The notes: generated by a model from the sequence alone, not told the origin. A DNA stretch of 8,319 nucleotides from Betaproteobacteria bacterium (GCA_003105245.1 PQAI01000100.1:1-8319); one strand, 5' to 3'. Shown: positions 1 to 6,227, numbered from the stretch's first letter. Program-made: numbers and translations.

Positions 1-304
1 CGAGCTTCGGGGCCATCTCGCGCTCGACCGCCTGCAGCGCCGGAGAAGTCTCGGACTTGGTGAGGTTTCCGAAGACGGCGGCCACGCGCGCCAGGTCGCG
101 TCCGCTCGCGTCGAAGGCCGCCACCGTGTTGGTGAAGGTGGGCGAGGCCGGTTGCGCCGCGATGGCGTCGACCTCCGCGAGGTGCCGGCGCATGGCCTCC
201 TCCAGCGCGGGCGCGAAATGCTCCGGGCTCAGGCGGTCGAAGGGCGGAAGGCCGAAGGGCGTGTCCCAGCGCTGCAGCAGGGGATTGGATGCGATGTCGT
301 TCAT
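1..304 (-). CDS. dcp: M3-family peptidyl-dipeptidase / oligopeptidase, N-terminal fragment
   Basis: The first 101 residues of a zinc metallopeptidase of family M3 are visible; the rest, including the HExxH site, lies beyond the left edge. Enzymes of this family (Dcp, oligopeptidase A) act on short peptides in the cytoplasm or periplasm, and Dcp removes C-terminal dipeptides. The evidence is the characteristic N-terminal pattern: NPLLQRWDTPFGLPPFD (residues 7-23), then SPEHFAPALEEAM, then PTFTNTVAAF and an LQAVEREMAPKL helix at the break. I see no signal peptide, so a cytoplasmic enzyme is likely. The ATG at 304 is preceded by GAGGA (312-316) with 7-nt spacing, which supports this start. It lies 37 nt downstream of the hydrolase-like gene's stop on the same strand and is probably the third gene of that operon. 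Dcp fits slightly better than PrlC, but the fragment cannot settle the subfamily. Confidence 0.85.
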   Translation of the reverse strand, partial: MNDIASNPLLQRWDTPFGLPPFDRLSPEHFAPALEEAMRRHLAEVDAIAAQPASPTFTNTVAAFDASGRDLARVAAVFGNLTKSETSPALQAVEREMAPKL

Positions 305-340
305 GCCGTCGTCCTCGTGGGTGGCGGTTCGGATGGCCGC

Positions 341-964
341 TCAGCGCGGCGCGCGGGTGGCGCGCACCGTGCCGGGCGAGGCGGCGGGATCGGCCTCGAG
401 GGCTTCCCGCCAGGCCCGTTGCGGAAGATAACCTCGCAGGCGCTCGAGCACCAGCGCGGCCATCTCGTCGGTTACCTCGTGGCCCGTGAGCGGCAGCACG
501 TCGGCCGTGACGTCGGCGCCCAGGTCGAGCAGGCGCTGGGCTGCGGCGATGGTGCCGGCGTACGGGGCGACGGGGTCTTCCTTGCCGTGGAAGAGGTGGA
601 TCGTCGTGTCGGGCGCGGCCCGGGTCGGCAGCGTCTCGAAGCCGCCCGCGAGCGCGACCACGCGACCCGCGGCGGCTCGCTGCTCCTTGGTGGCCTCCAG
701 GGCCATCGCGGCACCGCGCGCGAATCCGACCAATGCCGTCGCCGCGACCTCCACGCCGGCCAGCGTCCGCCAGTGGGTGATGGCCGCCAGGAAGTCGGTC
801 ATGGCCGCCGGCGCCGGCTGCACCACCACGAAGCCTTCCGGGAAGGCCGCCGCGAGCCGCCGGCCCAGGGGCGCGAGCGCCGCCGCGTCGGCGTCGTCGC
901 CGTGGAAGAGGACGAAGAGCTGGCGCGCCGCGGCCGGCCGCTGCACGACGATGGAGGCGATCAC
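341..964 (-). CDS. YpfH-like alpha/beta-hydrolase with the nucleophile serine replaced by alanine
   Basis: This 207-residue protein resembles the small carboxylesterase/phospholipase family that includes E. coli YpfH. Residues 4-22 give the first strand and oxyanion region (IVVQRP...LFVLFHG). Residues 76-90 are the nucleophile elbow ATALVGFARGAAMALE, residues 120-131 give TTIHLFHGKEDP with the acid Asp130, and His162 sits in LTGHEV. The elbow should read G-F-S-x-G, but codon 82 (719-721, GCG) is Ala, so the usual covalent mechanism is not available. The stretch between VVVQP and the elbow also looks about 25 residues shorter than in YpfH as I remember it, lacking the Arg-x-Trp-Phe segment. 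The start is GTG at 964, overlapping the hisN stop as GTGA, so translation is probably coupled. It may be a non-catalytic scaffold or binding protein, or a decaying gene. The clean reading frame and the retained Asp and His argue against simple decay. Confidence 0.85.
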   Translation of the reverse strand: MIASIVVQRPAAARQLFVLFHGDDADAAALAPLGRRLAAAFPEGFVVVQPAPAAMTDFLAAITHWRTLAGVEVAATALVGFARGAAMALEATKEQRAAAGRVVALAGGFETLPTRAAPDTTIHLFHGKEDPVAPYAGTIAAAQRLLDLGADVTADVLPLTGHEVTDEMAALVLERLRGYLPQRAWREALEADPAASPGTVRATRAPR

Positions 965-1746
965 CGCGACAGCCGCTCCACGAGGCGCGCGTGCAGCACC
1001 GGGTCGCCGCAGGCGATGACGGCGCCGCCGTGCTGCGCGCTCTCGCCGTCCCAGGTGCTCATGCGACCGCCCGCGCCGTCGACGATGGGGATGATCGCCT
1101 GCGTGTCGTAGGGCTTGAGTCCCGCCTCGATCACCACGTCCACGAAGCCCGAGGCCACCATGCAGTACGCGTAGCAGTCGCCGCCGAAGCGCACGAGCTG
1201 CGCCTCGGCCGCCACCGCGTCGAAGGCGGCGCGAAGCGCCGGGGTGTCGAAGAGGTAGGGGCTCGTGCACATCACGCGCGCCTGCGCGAGGCTCGTGCAG
1301 CCGCGCGTGCGGATGGGCTCGCCGTTTCGCCAGGCGTGCGTGACGGTGCCCTCGTAGCGCTCGCCGGTGAAGGGCTGGTTCATGACGCCCAGGATGGGGC
1401 CGGTGCCGTCGTTCAGGGCGATGAGGGTTCCCCACAGCGGGATGCCGGTGATGAAGGCGCGCGTGCCGTCGATGGGATCGAGCACCCAGGTGTAGGGGGA
1501 ACGGGCCGCCACGGCCTCGTCCTCCTCGCCCAGGATGCCGTGCTCCGGGAAGTGCTCGCGGATGAGCGCGCGCATGGCGCGCTCGGCGGCGCGGTCGGCC
1601 TCGGTGACGGGGTCGTAGCGGCCAACGCCCTTGTCCTCCACGGCGAGCGGCGCGCGGAAGTACGGCTCGATCGCGCTCGCGGCGGCGTCGGCCAATACCC
1701 CTGCGAATCTGCGGAATTCCTCGAGCTGCGGGTCGGGCGTGCGCAT
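961..1746 (-). CDS. hisN: Histidinol-phosphatase of the inositol monophosphatase family
   Basis: A 261-residue Mg-dependent phosphatase of the IMPase fold. HisN-type members convert L-histidinol phosphate to L-histidinol, the penultimate part of histidine synthesis, in the cytoplasm. Metal and substrate motifs are all present: DPVTEAD (45-51), GEE (73-75), WVLDPIDGTRAFITGIP (87-103) with Asp90 and Asp93, FGGDCYAY (187-194) and KPYD (211-214) with the last metal ligand Asp214, followed by IVDGAGG. The pattern IDGTRAFITGIPLWGTLIAL and the GGDCYAY block favour the HisN subgroup over SuhB/inositol monophosphatase. Length is normal for the family. The ATG at 1746 has no Shine-Dalgarno sequence; a TATAAT box ends 6 nt upstream, pointing to leaderless translation. 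It is the first gene of a minus-strand operon with the YpfH-like protein and the M3 peptidase. No other his genes are in view, so the exact substrate is inferred from motifs only. Confidence 0.85.
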   Translation of the reverse strand: MRTPDPQLEEFRRFAGVLADAAASAIEPYFRAPLAVEDKGVGRYDPVTEADRAAERAMRALIREHFPEHGILGEEDEAVAARSPYTWVLDPIDGTRAFITGIPLWGTLIALNDGTGPILGVMNQPFTGERYEGTVTHAWRNGEPIRTRGCTSLAQARVMCTSPYLFDTPALRAAFDAVAAEAQLVRFGGDCYAYCMVASGFVDVVIEAGLKPYDTQAIIPIVDGAGGRMSTWDGESAQHGGAVIACGDPVLHARLVERLSR

Positions 1747-1752
1747 CGCGGA

Positions 1753-1758
1753 ATTATA
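1753..1758 (-). promoter_or_regulatory. -10 box (TATAAT) for the hisN operon, probable leaderless start
   Basis: A perfect TATAAT reads on the minus strand, and only TCCGCG separates it from the ATG of hisN. A start 7 nt after the hexamer would be the A of the start codon. No convincing -35 is present at 16-18 nt spacing (the region reads about CCGATCA), so the call rests on the -10 box and its position. Nothing like a ribosome binding site fits in the gap. Confidence 0.55.
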
Positions 1759-1857
1759 CGGTCCCGTCGCGGTCTGATCGGTGCGGGCCGGCGAGGGATG
1801 CCTGTCGCCATTCCCCGACGCGCGTCCGCGCTTCTCCTCCAACAACAGGAATCCACC

Positions 1858-2430
1858 ATGAAAAGCCAAGTGGCAGCTCTCATGTCCTGCGTCGCGCTCG
1901 TCGCCCTGTCCTCGACACCGGCTCGTGCCGACGAATACGCCGACACCATCGCGGTGTTCGAGAAGGCGGGCGAAAGCGCGGCCTTCTTCAAGAACGCCCA
2001 CGGCTACGCGGTGTTTCCCACCGTCGGCAAGGGCGGCATCGGCATCGGCGGCGCCTACGGCAAGGGCCGCGTGTACGTGGGGGGCAAGCCCATCGGCGAG
2101 GCCACCATGACCCAGCTCTCGGTCGGCTGGCAGCTCGGCGGCCAGGCCTACAGCGAGATCGTCTTCTTCGAGGACGAGCGCGCGCTTCGCGAATTCACCC
2201 GCGGCGACTTCGAGTTCGGCGCGGGCGCCTCGGCGGTGGCCATCACCGCGGCCGTGGGCGCGCAGGCCTCGACGGCCGGCGTGTCGGCGGGCGCGAGCGG
2301 TGGCCGGCACGACGCAAGGACGGTCGGCAGGTACTACAAGGGCATGGCCACCTTCACCGTCGCCAAGGGCGGGCTGATGTACGAGGCGACCGTCAGCGGC
2401 CAGAAGTTCAGCTACACGCCCGCAAGCTAG
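1858..2430 (+). CDS. Exported YSC84/SYLF-domain lipid-binding protein, first of two tandem copies
   Basis: A 190-residue protein whose body is a single SYLF (YSC84, DUF500) domain. Eukaryotic SYLF proteins bind phosphoinositides and actin; the bacterial ones are exported and their role is poorly known. Residues 1-24 form a Sec signal peptide ending PARA, with cleavage predicted before Asp25. Family marks follow: HGYAVFPTVGKGGIGIGGAYGKGRV (48-71, split here by eye into GYAVFP and the Gly-rich strand), QLGGQAYSEIVFFE (92-105), ASAVAITAA (124-132) and a C-terminal TFTVAKGGLMYEA (165-177). No lipobox is seen. The ATG is preceded by AGGA (1847-1850) at 7-nt spacing. It is divergent from hisN with a 111-bp gap and is followed after 57 bp by a paralogue with the same layout. 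A periplasmic or outer-membrane-associated protein is likely; the molecular function is not inferable from this sequence. Confidence 0.88.
   Translation: MKSQVAALMSCVALVALSSTPARADEYADTIAVFEKAGESAAFFKNAHGYAVFPTVGKGGIGIGGAYGKGRVYVGGKPIGEATMTQLSVGWQLGGQAYSEIVFFEDERALREFTRGDFEFGAGASAVAITAAVGAQASTAGVSAGASGGRHDARTVGRYYKGMATFTVAKGGLMYEATVSGQKFSYTPAS
2331..2372 (+). repeat. 42-bp identical tract shared by the two SYLF genes
   Basis: Positions 2331-2372 and 2961-3002 are identical, offset by exactly 630 bp. They encode YYKGMATFTVAKGG near the C terminus of each paralogue. Third codon positions are also identical across the tract, whereas the rest of the two genes differs at many sites. Confidence 0.85.
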
Positions 2431-2446
2431 AATGCCCGTACCACGC

Positions 2447-2460
2447 GGGCGGATCCGCCC
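2447..2460. repeat. Perfect 14-bp palindrome between the tandem SYLF genes
   Basis: GGGCGGATCCGCCC is its own reverse complement and sits in the 57-bp gap between the two paralogues. As RNA it could form a short 5-bp hairpin with a GATC loop. There is no following T-run, so it is not a standard terminator. It may attenuate transcription, bind a regulator, or be chance in GC-rich DNA. Confidence 0.4.
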
Positions 2461-2487
2461 CCCCATTTCGAGAAAAGGCCCCGAACC

Positions 2488-3063
2488 ATGTCACGGCATC
2501 TGGCTGTCCTCGCTTCCTCCGTCGCCCTCCTCTGCCTCGCCTCCACGCCGGCGCGCGCCGACGATTACGCCGACACGGTCAAGGTGTTCGAGATTGCCGG
2601 CGAAAGCGGGAAGTTCTTCAAGTCGGCCTACGGCTACGCCGTGTTTCCCACGATCGCCAAGGCGGGCGTGGGCATCGGCGGCGCCCACGGCAAGGGGCGC
2701 GTCTACGAGATCGGCCAGCACGTGGGCGACACCACGGTGACGCAGGTCTCCGTGGGCCTGCAGCTGGGCGGCCAGGCCTACAGCCAGATCATCTTCTTCG
2801 AGGACCAGCGCGCCTTCCGCGAGTTCACCAGCGGCAACTTCGAGTTCGGCGCCGAGGCTTCCGCGGTGGCGATCACGGCCGCGGCCGGCGCCAAGGCCTC
2901 CACCGCCGGATCCTCCGCCGGCGCGAGCGGCGGCAGGCACGACGCGGCGACGGTCGGCAAGTACTACAAGGGCATGGCCACCTTCACCGTCGCCAAGGGC
3001 GGCCTCATGTACGAGGCGAGCGTGGGCGGGCAGAAGTTCAGCTACACCCCCGTGAAGAGGTAG
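2488..3063 (+). CDS. Exported YSC84/SYLF-domain lipid-binding protein, second tandem copy
   Basis: A 191-residue paralogue of the preceding gene, about 77% identical over the mature protein by hand count (39 differences in about 166). Residues 1-24 are a signal peptide ending TPARA, identical at the cleavage site to copy one. The same SYLF motifs occur: GYAVFPTIAKAGVGIGGA, LQLGGQAYSQIIFFED, EASAVAITAA and TFTVAKGGLMYEA. Differences gather in the surface stretch after the Gly-rich strand (VGGKPIGEA becomes EIGQHVGDT) and in charged positions. The ATG has AAGG (2475-2478) 9 nt upstream. With no terminator before it, it is probably co-transcribed with copy one. Its stop lies only 10 bp from the stop of the convergent GTPase gene, so the two transcripts should overlap at their 3' ends. 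Confidence 0.88.
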   Translation: MSRHLAVLASSVALLCLASTPARADDYADTVKVFEIAGESGKFFKSAYGYAVFPTIAKAGVGIGGAHGKGRVYEIGQHVGDTTVTQVSVGLQLGGQAYSQIIFFEDQRAFREFTSGNFEFGAEASAVAITAAAGAKASTAGSSAGASGGRHDAATVGKYYKGMATFTVAKGGLMYEASVGGQKFSYTPVKR

Positions 3064-3073
3064 CGCGTCGGCG

Positions 3074-4099
3074 TCAGGCGTGCAGCTCGACCACGTCGCC
3101 ATCGGCGACGGCGTGCTCCGGCCCCACCTGCTGGCCGTCGTGCCCGGACTTGCCCCACAGGCGGGCGTAGCGAAGCGAGTGCTCGAGGTCGCGGTGGATG
3201 AGGCGCGCGACGTCGGCCACGGTCCGGCCGCGTCGCAGCGCGTAGGGGCGCGACTTGTCGGGGGCGTGGCCCGGCGCCTTCGTGTACACGCGCACGATGC
3301 CGAGGTGGGCGAATAGCCACGGCCCCAGTTCTCCCAGGCCCCTTCCCGTCAGCGCCGAGACGGCCATCGCCGGAAAGCCGGGCCCCGACAGGTCGAGGAA
3401 GGCGCGCAGCTCACCCTCGGGATCCGCGAGCCGGTCGCATTTGTTGGCCGCGAGCAGCGTCGGCAGCCGCAGCGCGAACGGATCGTCGTCGACGGGTTGC
3501 GTCGCCGGCGCGCGCGCATCGCCCGGCCATCGCGCGGCGAGCGTGACGCGCTTCCTCGCGAGGATCTCCGCGATGGCGCGAACCCGCTCCAGGCACTCCG
3601 GGTCGGCGAGGTCGAGGACCAGGATCGCGGCATCGGCGCCCTGCAGCGTGGCGGCGAGCCAGGGCACCGCGTGATCCGGCGAGACGGCCGGCAGGTCCAC
3701 GAGCTGGAAGGCGATGTCCTCGTGCGGCATCATCCCCGGCTCGGGATGCTGCGTGGTGAAGGGATAGTCGGCCACCGCCGCGTGCGAGCCGGTGAGCCGC
3801 GCGTGCAGCGACGACTTGCCCGCGTTCGGCGGCCCGATGAGCGCGACCTGCGCCGCTCCCTCGGGCCGCACGACGAGCGACGGCCCGCCGCGGGCCCCAG
3901 CCTTGTGCGCCCCGCCTTCGAGCTCCTCGCCCAGGTCCTTGATGCGCGCCTTGATGTCGGCCTGCAGGTGCTCGGTTCCCTTGTGCTTGGGGATCGTGCG
4001 CAGCATCTCGCGCAGGCACTCCAGGCGCTCGCGCGGATCGCGCGCCTGGCGGTAGGCGGCCTCGGCGGCCTTGTACTCGGGGGAAAGGTTGGCGGGCAT
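3074..4099 (-). CDS. DRG/Obg-type GTPase with C-terminal TGS domain
   Basis: A 341-residue bacterial relative of DRG GTPases; such proteins are generally linked to ribosomes or RNA, but this bacterial subgroup is uncharacterised as far as I know. A helical N-terminal region (residues 1-65: MPANLSPEYKAAEAAYRQA, then IPKHKGTEHLQADIKARI) precedes the G domain. G1 is GPPNAGKSS (89-97), G2 is around YPFTT (112-116), G3 is DLPA (135-138), G4 is NKCD (219-222) and G5 is SAL (248-250). Residues 268-341 form a TGS domain ending VGPEHAVADGDVVELH. G3 has Ala where classical Obg/DRG proteins have Gly (DxxG); I recall Pro at this place in related bacterial proteins, so it may be a subgroup trait. The ATG at 4099 gives the family-typical MPANL start; the ribosome binding site is weak. 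It lies 61 bp downstream of tRNA-Cys on the same strand and could be read from the same promoter. Confidence 0.9.
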   Translation of the reverse strand: MPANLSPEYKAAEAAYRQARDPRERLECLREMLRTIPKHKGTEHLQADIKARIKDLGEELEGGAHKAGARGGPSLVVRPEGAAQVALIGPPNAGKSSLHARLTGSHAAVADYPFTTQHPEPGMMPHEDIAFQLVDLPAVSPDHAVPWLAATLQGADAAILVLDLADPECLERVRAIAEILARKRVTLAARWPGDARAPATQPVDDDPFALRLPTLLAANKCDRLADPEGELRAFLDLSGPGFPAMAVSALTGRGLGELGPWLFAHLGIVRVYTKAPGHAPDKSRPYALRRGRTVADVARLIHRDLEHSLRYARLWGKSGHDGQQVGPEHAVADGDVVELHA

Positions 4100-4160
4100 G
4101 GCGTCGCTCGATCCTACCGCTCGGCCTTGCCGCCGTCGCGCCTGTCGCGGACCGGAAAAC

Positions 4161-4234
4161 TGGAGGCAGGGAGCGGAATCGAACCGCTGTACACGGCTTT
4201 GCAGGCCGCTGCATAACCACTCTGCCACCCCGCC
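4161..4234 (-). tRNA. tRNA-Cys (anticodon GCA)
   Basis: A 74-nt tRNA with the CCA end encoded (4161-4163). The 7-bp acceptor stem pairs GGCGGGG with CCCTGCC, with one G-U at the fourth pair. U8 is followed by a D-arm reading GGCAGAGTGGTTATGCA, the anticodon loop is CTGCAAA with GCA at 4200-4202, and the T-arm contains GGTTCGATTCC. The short variable loop and TATGCAGC segment are typical of bacterial tRNA-Cys. Confidence 0.95.
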
Positions 4235-4241
4235 CGGGGTG

Positions 4242-4261
4242 CCCGGCCGGGAAGGGCCGGG
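4242..4261 (-). other. 7-bp GC hairpin just 5' of tRNA-Cys
   Basis: CCCGGCC at 4242-4248 pairs with GGCCGGG at 4255-4261 around a 6-nt loop. On the minus strand it lies 7 nt upstream of the mature tRNA 5' end, so it would be part of the precursor leader removed by RNase P. Confidence 0.5.
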
Positions 4262-4272
4262 GCCGAAACGCA

Positions 4273-4299
4273 TCGGGGGGAGGATCGACCTCCCCCCGA
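4273..4299 (-). other. 11-bp perfect hairpin in the tRNA-Cys leader
   Basis: The arms 4273-4283 (TCGGGGGGAGG) and 4289-4297 plus GA at 4298-4299 form an 11-bp perfect stem with the 5-nt loop 4284-4288. Neither strand has a T-run after it, so a classical terminator is unlikely. If the TATAAT at 4318-4323 is the promoter, this hairpin is in the first third of the transcript. Confidence 0.6.
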
Positions 4300-4317
4300 A
4301 GGGAATCTGGAGGGCGA

Positions 4318-4323
4318 ATTATA
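4318..4323 (-). promoter_or_regulatory. -10 box (TATAAT) for tRNA-Cys and perhaps the GTPase gene
   Basis: A perfect TATAAT reads on the minus strand 83 nt upstream of the mature tRNA. A weak -35 candidate, TTCCTC (4342-4347), stands at 18-nt spacing. The predicted start near 4311 would give a leader of about 77 nt containing both hairpins. The -10 context GTATAATTC is the same as that ahead of hisN. Confidence 0.55.
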
Positions 4324-4403
4324 CATCGCCCCGCCGGGTGCGAGGAAGCCGCGGCCTTAGCCCGAGGGCCAACGCCCCGAATTGCGCCAAATCAAGGCAT
4401 TGC

Positions 4404-4419
4404 GTTGACTCCAGTCAAC
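4404..4419. promoter_or_regulatory. Operator-like dyad, CRP/FNR-type (TTGAC-N4-GTCAA)
   Basis: GTTGACTCCAGTCAAC is a perfect 7+2+7 dyad upstream of the metallophosphoesterase gene. It fits the CRP/FNR-superfamily half-site pattern TTGA-N6-TCAA. Its centre is 41.5 bp upstream of a start (near 4453) that a TCAAAT -10 hexamer at 4441-4446 (4 of 6 matches) would give, the usual activator position. A second, outer dyad, GCATTG (4397-4402) and CAATGC (4425-4430), surrounds it off-centre by 2 bp. The same half-sites recur before the next gene. Which regulator binds is inference. Confidence 0.5.
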
Positions 4420-4524
4420 ATGGACAATGCGCGCGGCTGGTCAAATACAAGCGATAGGTATCAACGGCTTGGCCCATCCGCTGCCGGGCAGTCTGTGATG
4501 GCCGGGCCTTAACAGAAGCGGACC

Positions 4525-6213
4525 ATGCGCTCCCTGTACCATTTTGCGATCGCCGTCTTGATGGCGATCATCCCTTCCCTCCCCGCCTTCGCGGCGACGG
4601 GGACGGTATCCCCCAATTACCAGGGCCTGTGGTGGAACTCCCCGCCGGAGTCCGAGTCGGGCTGGGGCATCAACGTCGCGCACCAGGGCGACGTCATCTT
4701 CGCCACCTGGTTCACCTACGACGCCAACGGCGGCGGGTGGTGGCTTTCGATGACCGCCAACAGGACGGCCGAGGGGGTTTATTCCGGCACGCTGATCGAG
4801 ACCACGGGCCCGGCTTTCAGCGCGGTGCCCTTCGATCCCGCCAGGGTGACCCGGGCGCCCGTGGGCACCGGCACCTTCACCTTCCGCGACGTCGACAGCG
4901 GAACCTTCAGCTACACCGTCCACGGCGAGCAGCAGACCAAGTTCATCACCCGCCTCGCCTTCGGCCCGCTGCCGACGTGCGCGGGCGCGGCGAAGGCCGA
5001 TCTCGCGACCGCGACCAACTACCAGGACCTCTGGTGGTCGGGCAGCGCCGAGTCGGGCTGGGGCGTCAACCTCACGCACCAGGGCGACAGCATCTTCGTG
5101 ACCTGGTTCACCTACGGCGCCGACGGCAAGCCCCTCTGGCTCTCGGCCACGGCGACCAAGGTCGCGCAAGGCGTCTATACGGGGCAGCTGATCCGCACCA
5201 CCGGCCCGGCGTTCAAGGCGGCCGCGTTCGATCCGTCCAAGGTGACGCGCACCGTCGTGGGCAGCGCCACGTTCACGTTCACGAGCGGCAACGCGGGGAC
5301 GTTCGCCTACACCGTGAACGGCGTGACGCAGAGCAAGGCGATCACGCGCATGCTCTTCGGTCCCGACGCCGGGACCCGATGCGACACGCCGCACCGCGCG
5401 CTCACATCCTTCTCGGTGGTCGCCGCGGGCGACATCGCCGAGTGCGGCACCATGCCCGCCTCCCAGAGCGGCGCGGCGAGGACCGCCGCCCTCGTGAGGG
5501 CCGACGACGCCCTGGTGCTCACCCTGGGCGACAACGCCTACGCCATGGGCACGCCCGAGGAATTCGCCAACTGCTTCCACCCCACCTGGGGCGCGTTCAA
5601 GGAACGCATCCGCCCCGCGCCGGGCAACCACGAGTACTACACGTCGGGCGGCGCGGGCTACTTCAACTATTTCGGCGCCCTGGCCGGCCCGGATCGACGC
5701 GGCTACTACAGCTTCGACCACGGCGGCTGGCACTTCATCTCGCTCAACGGCGTCGGGGACATCTCGCCGCAGTCCGAGCAGATGCGCTGGCTCGCCGAGG
5801 ACCTCGAGAAGTCGCGCGACAGCCTGTGCACCATCGCCGTCGTTCACTACCCGGCCTTCAACTCGGGCGCCGCCCACGGCAGCTCCTACTCGATGCGGCC
5901 GCTGTTCCAGGTGCTTCACGACGCGGGCGTGGAGATGGTCCTGTCCGGGCACGAGCACGTCTATGAGCGCTTCGCGCCGCAGAACGCCGACGGCACCGCC
6001 GATCCGGCGCGCGGCGTTCGCCAGTTCATCGTGGGCACCGGCGGCGCCGCGCTGCACGCCTTCGACACGCCGCTCGCCCACAGCGAGTTCCGCTACAACG
6101 CGGGCTGGGGCGTCCTGCGGTTCACGCTGGGCCAGGGCAGCTACGACTGGCACTTCATGCCCGTCGGCGGCGGCCCCGCGATCGACTCCGGCAGCGCCCG
6201 CTGCCACCGGTAG
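4525..6213 (+). CDS. Exported two-module protein with C-terminal metallophosphoesterase domain
   Basis: A 562-residue exported protein. Residues 1-23 are a signal peptide ending AFA. Residues 31-147 and 165-279 are two copies of a Trp/Gly-rich module, each closed by a nearby Cys (152 and 286) that could pair as a disulfide. From about residue 293 a calcineurin-like phosphoesterase follows, of the type often annotated alkaline or acid phosphatase: GDIAECG (Asp303), LTLGDNAY (Asp336, Asn337), PGNHEY (Asn368, His369), VVHYP (His441) and SGHEHVYER (His476, His478). These are the expected dinuclear metal ligands, so it should hydrolyse a phosphoester outside the cytoplasm; the substrate is unknown. 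The modules may bind a surface polymer or another protein, which is speculation. No transmembrane or sorting segment is seen at the C terminus. The ribosome binding site is weak (AGAAG near 4514-4518). The next gene has the same N-terminal half and a similar operator-like dyad. Confidence 0.9.
   Translation: MRSLYHFAIAVLMAIIPSLPAFAATGTVSPNYQGLWWNSPPESESGWGINVAHQGDVIFATWFTYDANGGGWWLSMTANRTAEGVYSGTLIETTGPAFSAVPFDPARVTRAPVGTGTFTFRDVDSGTFSYTVHGEQQTKFITRLAFGPLPTCAGAAKADLATATNYQDLWWSGSAESGWGVNLTHQGDSIFVTWFTYGADGKPLWLSATATKVAQGVYTGQLIRTTGPAFKAAAFDPSKVTRTVVGSATFTFTSGNAGTFAYTVNGVTQSKAITRMLFGPDAGTRCDTPHRALTSFSVVAAGDIAECGTMPASQSGAARTAALVRADDALVLTLGDNAYAMGTPEEFANCFHPTWGAFKERIRPAPGNHEYYTSGGAGYFNYFGALAGPDRRGYYSFDHGGWHFISLNGVGDISPQSEQMRWLAEDLEKSRDSLCTIAVVHYPAFNSGAAHGSSYSMRPLFQVLHDAGVEMVLSGHEHVYERFAPQNADGTADPARGVRQFIVGTGGAALHAFDTPLAHSEFRYNAGWGVLRFTLGQGSYDWHFMPVGGGPAIDSGSARCHR
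4615..4965 (+). repeat. Module copy 1 (type A) in the phosphoesterase protein
   Basis: Encodes residues 31-147, from NYQGLWWN to ITRLAFG. Key residues: paired Trp, ESGWGIN, HQGD, FATWFTYD, GWWLSMTA, YSGTL, TTGPAF, VPFDPARVTR and a final ITR. It is closer to the first module of the following gene than to its own neighbour module. Confidence 0.85.
5017..5361 (+). repeat. Module copy 2 (type B) in the phosphoesterase protein
   Basis: Encodes residues 165-279, from NYQDLWW to ITRMLFG. It differs from type A by NYQDLWW in place of NYQGLWWN, a shorter ESGWG approach, PLWLSATA in place of GWWLSMTA and IRTTGPAF. Confidence 0.85.
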
Positions 6214-6227
6214 GACCTTGGTCGCCC

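Noticed and set aside
961..2466. Extended minus-strand frame that would start hisN inside the SYLF gene region
   Set aside because: The family N terminus begins at the ATG at 1746. The upstream part is antisense to a clear SYLF gene and has no homology-like features.
3074..4273. Longer version of the TGS GTPase starting near 4273
   Set aside because: The extension would read through the tRNA-Cys gene. The family-typical MPANLSPEY start is the ATG at 4099.
4273..4299. The 11-bp hairpin as a rho-independent terminator
   Set aside because: No T-run follows on either strand and no gene ends nearby on either side that would need it.
4404..4419. Reading the dyad as a Pho box or a MerR-type spacer operator
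   Set aside because: Pho boxes are direct repeats of CTGTCAT-like units, which are absent despite the phosphatase gene. A MerR operator needs a 19-20 bp spacer with a -10 box after the TTGACT, and no -10 is found there.
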